Shown piece after piece: positions 58,116-64,000 of a DNA stretch of 64,000 nucleotides. The DNA comes from Heliocidaris tuberculata (Eukaryota; Echinodermata; Echinoidea; Camarodonta; Echinometridae). The position numbers were made by a program, and so were the translations under genes. The stretch lies in contig CM046832.1 in NCBI GenBank assembly GCA_025618425.1, forward strand, positions 63,429,108 to 63,493,107, written 5' to 3'. Position 1 is the stretch's first letter, and each line of letters opens with the position of its first letter. A model generated the notes under the pieces. It ran no database searches, had not been told where the DNA came from, and saw only the letters and a list, made by a program, of their open reading frames with translations.

Positions 58116-58668
58116 TTTAAAGGGAAAGTCCACCCTGGTTACAATTTGGTTTTAAAAGAAGCAGAAAAATTAAAGAAACAGATCAGTGAAGGTTTGAGCA
58201 AAATCCGATAAGAAATAATGAAAGTTATGAATTTTTGTAATCAATCGTAATCAATCAAACACAAATTGGCAACTCTGTGACGTATCTTGCAAGCTCCTCT
58301 ACCATTTGCCCTGTACCCCAAAAATCATTAATTTCCATTTTCTGTCAAGGAAATATTCAATCATACATGAACCTTAGATATAATCATTGCTCATATGTTT
58401 TTACACAAAACCTGTATGAAACAAATCTATTCCTTCATCAAAAATTAAGAACATTATAATTTACGAGATTTTCTGTACTGAGTAAATGGGAGAAGAGCTC
58501 GCAAGATACGTCATGGAGTTGCCAATTTGTGTTGATGGATTACAACTTCAAAAATTCATAACTTTCTTATTTCTTATCGGATTTTGCTTAAACTTCCACT
58601 GATCTGTTTGTCTCATTTTTCTCTGTTTATTCAAATTAACTTAATACCAGGGTGGACTTTCCCTTTAA
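58116..58668. mobile_element. TTAA-flanked MITE, sibling of 6614-7163
   Basis: Starts TTTAAAGGGAAAGTCCACCC and ends GGGTGGACTTTCCCTTTAA, with matching inner blocks (AACAGATCAGTGAAGGTTTG, AAGTTATGAATTTTTG, GAGCTCGCAAGATACGTCAT). It may lie in the UBL4A 3' UTR if the distal poly(A) site is used. Confidence 0.88.
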
Positions 58669-61139
58669 GGTTGGTATGTTTAAGAAATAACTCGGTGATT
58701 GTATACTTACCAAATTTATATTGATGGTAACTTTTTAAAACACTGTTACTCCAACCTCGATAGGCCTATAATAATTTTGTTTCCTCTTAATGCTTGATTC
58801 ATAAACAAGTTGCTGCAATATCTTTTCAATAAAAGAATGTACTTGTATTGATTATTTGGATGACATCCTCATTTATGTCAGTCATATGCCTTCTGGTTAG
58901 TATTCCATCTAAATTTTTGATTGATTAATCTTTGTACATGAAGGCTTTGTCAACATTGAGGATCTGCAATATATATGTTGGATATAGAGGTTTAAAAAAA
59001 ATTCTTGTGGATTTGGAATTATCATGAAAAATTACTTGCTGGGTTTGGATACAAATTCAAGCAGTATTTTTAGAAACTTTACTTTTTGGGAGCAAAAATT
59101 GGCAAGAGACCTCAATTGCTAATTTGTCATGCTCTATCCCTTCTCCCAGCAATATTGCTTTTTATATGTCTCAGTGTTTAAAGAATTTATTATGTATTCT
59201 ATTGTTTTTATCTTTTGTTTGTTTTATGAGTTCTGTTATTTCTACCACATATGTGACTGGTTAAGTGAAGTGTAAGGTACCCATGACTCCTGTGCTCGAT
59301 TTAAAGATACCCTCAAAAGTTAGTCTTTACTGCTTTGATCAGAATAGAAAGAATATCTAATATACAAAAATTGTTTGAAGTACCGTAACTAGTTTTTACT
59401 GAGATTAATTGTTATCAAAGTCAACTTTCAACAAGTTACTAAAATTCTTTTACGAACAGTGGATATAAAAAGCAAAGCTTTAGTTTATATGTGTGATTTT
59501 GTAATCATATCACAGAGCCATTTCACTCATTTTGCTACATTAGAATCCCTTGCATGTTTTCCACATACATTGTATATTGTTGATGAACTCTATGTGATAT
59601 TGCTCATTTTGATGTTTTACCATTTTCACTTTTGTATCTATAATGTGTAAATGAACAGAGCGTTATCTTTTGATTGTGTATGTTTCCTTGTCCAATTTTT
59701 CTATGTATTTGTTTTAACAAAATTGACTCTGATTCAAGGCTGTACATCTTGAAAGTCTTTAATTAAAATTTTGAGATGCATTGTAATTAATACCTGTTCA
59801 ACTGTTCTGCATTACTGCATATTTAGCTTACTTTATTCTCTTTTCCCTGACATACTTTCATATTTTAAAAGGCCCCTTAGTATTCAAAATGAAGTTGGAA
59901 ATACATGTATGCATGTTTATATTGCCCTATAAATCAGGAGAAAATATTGTATGGCAGCTGCACAAATACAGAGGTACAAGGGAGTCATTTTCATTCCTGT
60001 ACGCAAGAAGTTGTGAAATGAGATGTAGTTGTGTTGATTTAAATCATTCATAAAAGTCATCTTGACTTAAAATTCTTTCTAAAAATTTATCTTATACATG
60101 TACTGTTCATTTTTTATTTTTTATTTTGGACATGTATCTTAATAAATAACAAAATACATGGATGAGCGTATTCTCTCTTTTTTTTTTTTTTTGTGATGGG
60201 TATTTCGTCGTAAAAGTGTTTTTTATACATCGATAGAGATCGTTGTGGAATATTGACCTATTTGTGTAGCTGCTTAGATTACTGGATGAGAATATTGCTC
60301 AAGTGGTTGCTGGACTTCGGAATATAGCGCCCTCTTCATTTACTTAAAGCCATCGAATTCAGTTTTCATGGAATCTGGTTCATGCTTTTTACTTTTTCCT
60401 TCCTCTTGTTTTCACCTGGCTTTTCTATGTATAGCTTTCTATGTAAATCTCCATGCACCCGACTCTCTTTCTCTCTCTCTCTCTCTCTCTCTGAGTTTTA
60501 TACCCCTCACGGCGTGGTATTTTACATCCTATTTGAGGATTTCATCATCATCATCATCATCATCGACCTTTTTTAGCCATAAAGGAACCGTAAAAGAAAT
60601 TTAACCTAATTTGGAACACATTACCGAACTATGTCCCCCCCCCCCCTTCCGCTGATCTTCTTCTTATCACCTCTGAATTTGATACCCTTTTTCTTGATTT
60701 TTTGCTGTTTTTGATACCCCAAACGCGTAATCCGGGTTAGGCGCCTAATGCTGAAAAAGTACCCCTTTTATCCGTTATCGTTTGCGCGGATGATGTACAG
60801 TCCTCAATGAGACATGCCCCACCCCGGGCGTCGGCCCCCTGGCGAAACTGTGCCCGTACGCCTATGCCTATGGCGCATTAGATAGTAATACTTATAACAT
60901 GAATTGGGATAACAATAATCTGTTCACCACTATACCAGTAGACCAAATGTCTACTTGAGCGCAGTTTTTGGCCTCCTGGACCTCGTGAACTTTCACAAAA
61001 AAAGCTGTCCGAAGGCCCGGAAGACCTAAAAAATAAAAAATAAAAAAATAAAATTGGATCTTGTGGGGGCTTCATGGCCAAGAGGGATGTCCCAATATAT
61101 TCAGATCAGGGATTATAAAACTTGCAACTGCCCCCTGCC

Positions 61140-61182
<43 letters not shown>

Positions 61183-61958
61183 TTGATACAGTGATAGAAC
61201 ATCTCAAGACAGTCGTCTAGATGACGTCAGTATGGCTACTCGATGGTGCAGTTCTCTCCGTGCATAATAATCCATTCTACAGATGCTGGCATCCACTTAA
61301 CTATGGAGGCGATCAATGGCGTATAAACTCTGTCGACACCTATCTTCATGCACACGTCACAGGTAGTAGCACACTTGTATCGGAACCGAATGACATGACT
61401 GCGAGAGGTGACAGGCCTATCAACTGATAAAATGTCAAAAATGGCCGTGGCAATGGCGTATACAGTAAAGGACGTCTAATGGGGGATGACATAAATATAT
61501 GTCGTGGCTGTAATAGAGTAGTAGATGGATCTATAGAAGCAGTAGTAACACTCAACCATTGCTATCATTTTATACAACATGCTCAACAGTAAAAGAGTTC
61601 AAGTAAGAATTACATCCAAAATTGTGCATTATTTATTGTTCGTTTTTGCTCTTAAAGCATATAATGCCTGTCAATGCGTTTGAACAAGTTAACTAACATT
61701 AATGTTGATGAAAGTGATCATGATCATAGATTACACCTATATTCATTAAATAATGTGTAAATTGTGACTTTAGAGAAGAAAATAGGCAGTTGGTACTTAA
61801 TTGATCATAAATTATGAACGCAAATAGATATTTGATATCTTCTGAAAATTTGAATTTATAGTCTTTTGAACATTAGCTATATAATTATAAAAGCATTTCA
61901 TAAATATCCTTGCTAATAAATCAGAAATGTCTAACTACAGCACAACTACTAATCCAGT

Positions 61959-63293
61959 GGCGGATCTACGGGGGGTTTAGGGGGTTTAACCCCCCCCCCC
62001 CCCCCTTGGGCTGCCAAGTAAACATTTATTGTGCATAGGAATAACACTATTACGTAATACCATCAATATTTCACATGATGACTAGTTAGTTTCAAAGTTG
62101 GTAACGGAAGGTTATAATAAATAAACAAGAAAGAATTAAAACCATTAAAACATTTGTGAACATCGCATCTAGTCAGGCGTCTGTTAACGATTTTTAACGG
62201 TATGTGATTTGGCCATAAATGTGTGTTTCAAATTGGTAACGTATGTTACATTAACGTTGTTTGAATACAATTTTGGCCTTAAAAATGATTGCTAAGCTCA
62301 CCCAGAACCTCATATATATAATGGTGTAAATTTAAGTTTGCTACCAATTTGGATAGTTGTTACGTATATCCTACACACATTTTTTACGTATGATAACGTA
62401 CGTTTACGGTTACATCACGAAAGTTACATCGTGACCTTCAATTGGCTGAATAAGCAACATTTAGTTGAACTTAATTTTAATTTCTACTTCACTGGCATGG
62501 CCAGTATAATCATTTACATCATAGAGGTTACCTATATTTAAGATTTGTGGTACTATACAAGTCAACATAATGTTACACTGTCATAAATCTACCTTTTTAT
62601 CACGAATCTTTCTTATATTCCCAGTTACTTTTCTTTAGTATCTTGACTTTTAAACATGTGGTTAGAATTAGACCAAAAAGAAATAACACACACTGGAGAG
62701 GAATATTTCAAGTGCAAATATTGTGAGAAGATATAATATTATTCAACTCATCTGGTAACTTATTAAGTTGATAACCAAACACACGATAACTCTGGATATA
62801 ACTGTGTATTAAACTGTTACTTGATCTAAAAAGACGTTATTATGGACTGCTTTTTATGGTCTCCAATGCGTTAGTAGATGCCAGGAAAACATCACTTACA
62901 GGGGTTCAAATAGCAAAAAAAATCAAAACAAACAAAAATTAAAATCGGCGCGACGCTACGCGGCTCACAGACATCGCTGTTTCGCGCCTTGTGGACGATG
63001 CTCTGCATCGCCGTTGGCACAAACCCAGGGACCGCGGAGCCAGGGCCAGGAGGGGGGGGGGGCGGGGGGGCTGTAGTCCCCCCCCCCCCCCAATTATTTG
63101 GGCAAAAAAGAGAAAAAATAGAGCATGCAAGTATGCTTAAAATCGCAAGCTGGCAACCCTAAAATCTCCCTATGTGGGAGGGGGGTATCCCCCCTCCCAC
63201 ACCCTCCCCCTCGCTCGCTTCGCTCCCTCGCAATACCCAGCTCAGCCCCTCAAACCCCCCCCCCCCTTGGAAAAAAGCTAGATCCGCCCCTGT
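61959..63293. repeat. possible long CAGTGGCGGATC-ended element
   Basis: CAGTGGCGGATCTACGGGG at 61959 and CTAGATCCGCCCCTG ending at 63293 are inverted and resemble the ends at 51627-51973. The flanks share only TAATC, so these may be two separate fragments. The interior has a CpG-rich block (62940-63060) and many TTACGTA/GTAACG words (62160-62440). Confidence 0.4.
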
Positions 63294-64000
63294 AATCCCA
63301 TCATAAGATGAAGATAATAAGAATCCATCAAAGGTAACGCTAAAAATAAGAATGGATATCATCATACAGCTGAATGAAATAAAGATATCCCTCCCTCCTC
63401 CCCTCCCTTTCCTTACGCTACATCCTCCCTCTTCATCTTAATCTGCTGAAACGAGCTCAGGATATTATTATAAAACAACAAATGCATTGAATTGTAACAT
63501 GTCTGGGGTATCAGAATAAAACCCACTTGACCCAGATGTTATTGCAGTTCAGGACGTAATATCATCAGCCAAGCCATTTATATAATTATAATGATGTCAT
63601 TACCATGATGAACTTAAACAGGTGAATCTAAGCTACCATAACATCTCTTAAAGGTACAAGTTGGAAAAGAATTGATGGATCGGGTCATTAAAAAAAATAC
63701 AAATTAATGTTTAATTCAAAGCCTGAAAAGCATAATAAGGGGGAAAAGGGGGTTGCAACATTCCGTTATTCTGGATATTATTTAACATTTCTGTATGGGA
63801 AAATGAAATTATGAGCTAATGTTTTTAAGTGGTATTTCGATGTGTATATAATTATGTCTAGCTGCGTACGGGGTAAATACTGTTAAGGGGTATAGTTGTT
63901 GTCCAGGAGTAATGTCAGGGGCGTCGCTATTGCTGTCGTTAAATGCGCCACCTCTGTCAGCCAAAAAAAAAATAAGGAGGGGGGAAAAGGGAGAGGGAAG

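Larger units (their letters stand above)
56546..64000. other. region after UBL4A, no gene recognised
   Basis: The AT-rich sequence 56.5-59.8 kb could include a long UBL4A 3' UTR. From 60.1 kb there are T runs (60178, 61146), CT (60464) and CAT (60545) microsatellites, and C runs. Open frames at 61221-61427 and 62338-62541 show no recognisable domain. The rest holds only the repeats listed. Confidence 0.5.

Noticed and set aside
61221..61427. 68-codon plus-strand frame as a possible exon
   Set aside because: No domain recognised and no convincing pair of splice sites around it.

Overview
This window is eukaryotic, probably from a marine invertebrate and most likely an echinoderm. The genome is AT-rich and genes are split into many small exons with GT..AG introns. 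Almost every intron and intergenic stretch carries short non-autonomous transposons, poly(C/G) runs, microsatellites and ACGG arrays. The echinoderm call is inference from this style; no rRNA or mitochondrial marker is present. Nothing bacterial (operons, Shine-Dalgarno sites, CRISPR) is seen.

Four conserved nuclear genes were rebuilt exon by exon. In every case the splice phases join without a frameshift. (1) PPIL1, minus strand, 1363-4682, three exons, complete, 162 aa: a spliceosomal cyclophilin. (2) TSR1, minus strand, 8303-26618, 21 exons found, 775 residues: a 40S ribosome assembly factor. Only a short N-terminal exon is missing. (3) NFYB, minus strand, 34114-43293, seven coding exons, complete, 197 aa: the histone-fold B subunit of the CCAAT-binding factor NF-Y, with a 5' UTR exon still to be found upstream. 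(4) UBL4A/GET5, plus strand, 52933-56545, four exons, complete, 152 aa: the ubiquitin-like subunit of the tail-anchored protein targeting complex. The first three run on the minus strand. NFYB and UBL4A are head to head, separated by a transposon-rich interval at 43.3-52.9 kb. The genes act in separate housekeeping processes (splicing, ribosome assembly, CCAAT transcription, membrane-protein targeting), and nothing suggests a shared pathway.

The rest is mainly a transposon landscape. It includes a tRNA-like SINE head just below the TSR1 stop codon. TTAA-flanked MITEs occur at 6.6, 15.4, 43.4 and 58.1 kb. Four element families of one architecture (terminal inverted repeat, 145-165 bp tandem monomers, ACGG-like tract, terminal hairpin) occur at 8.6-9.1, 17.3-18.3, 21.9-22.9 and 45.6-46.3 kb. 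A 2.8-kb element with 38-bp inverted ends fills much of an NFYB intron. Two copies of a 500-bp foldback-type element lie in opposite orientation about 10 kb apart. Large near-perfect palindromes occur at 31.7, 44.6-45.0 and 46.5-47.0 kb. hAT-like insertions with visible target-site duplications occur at 51.6 kb and in the last UBL4A intron. No convincing protein-coding gene was found after 56.5 kb or in 26.6-34.1 kb, and no autonomous transposase was seen.
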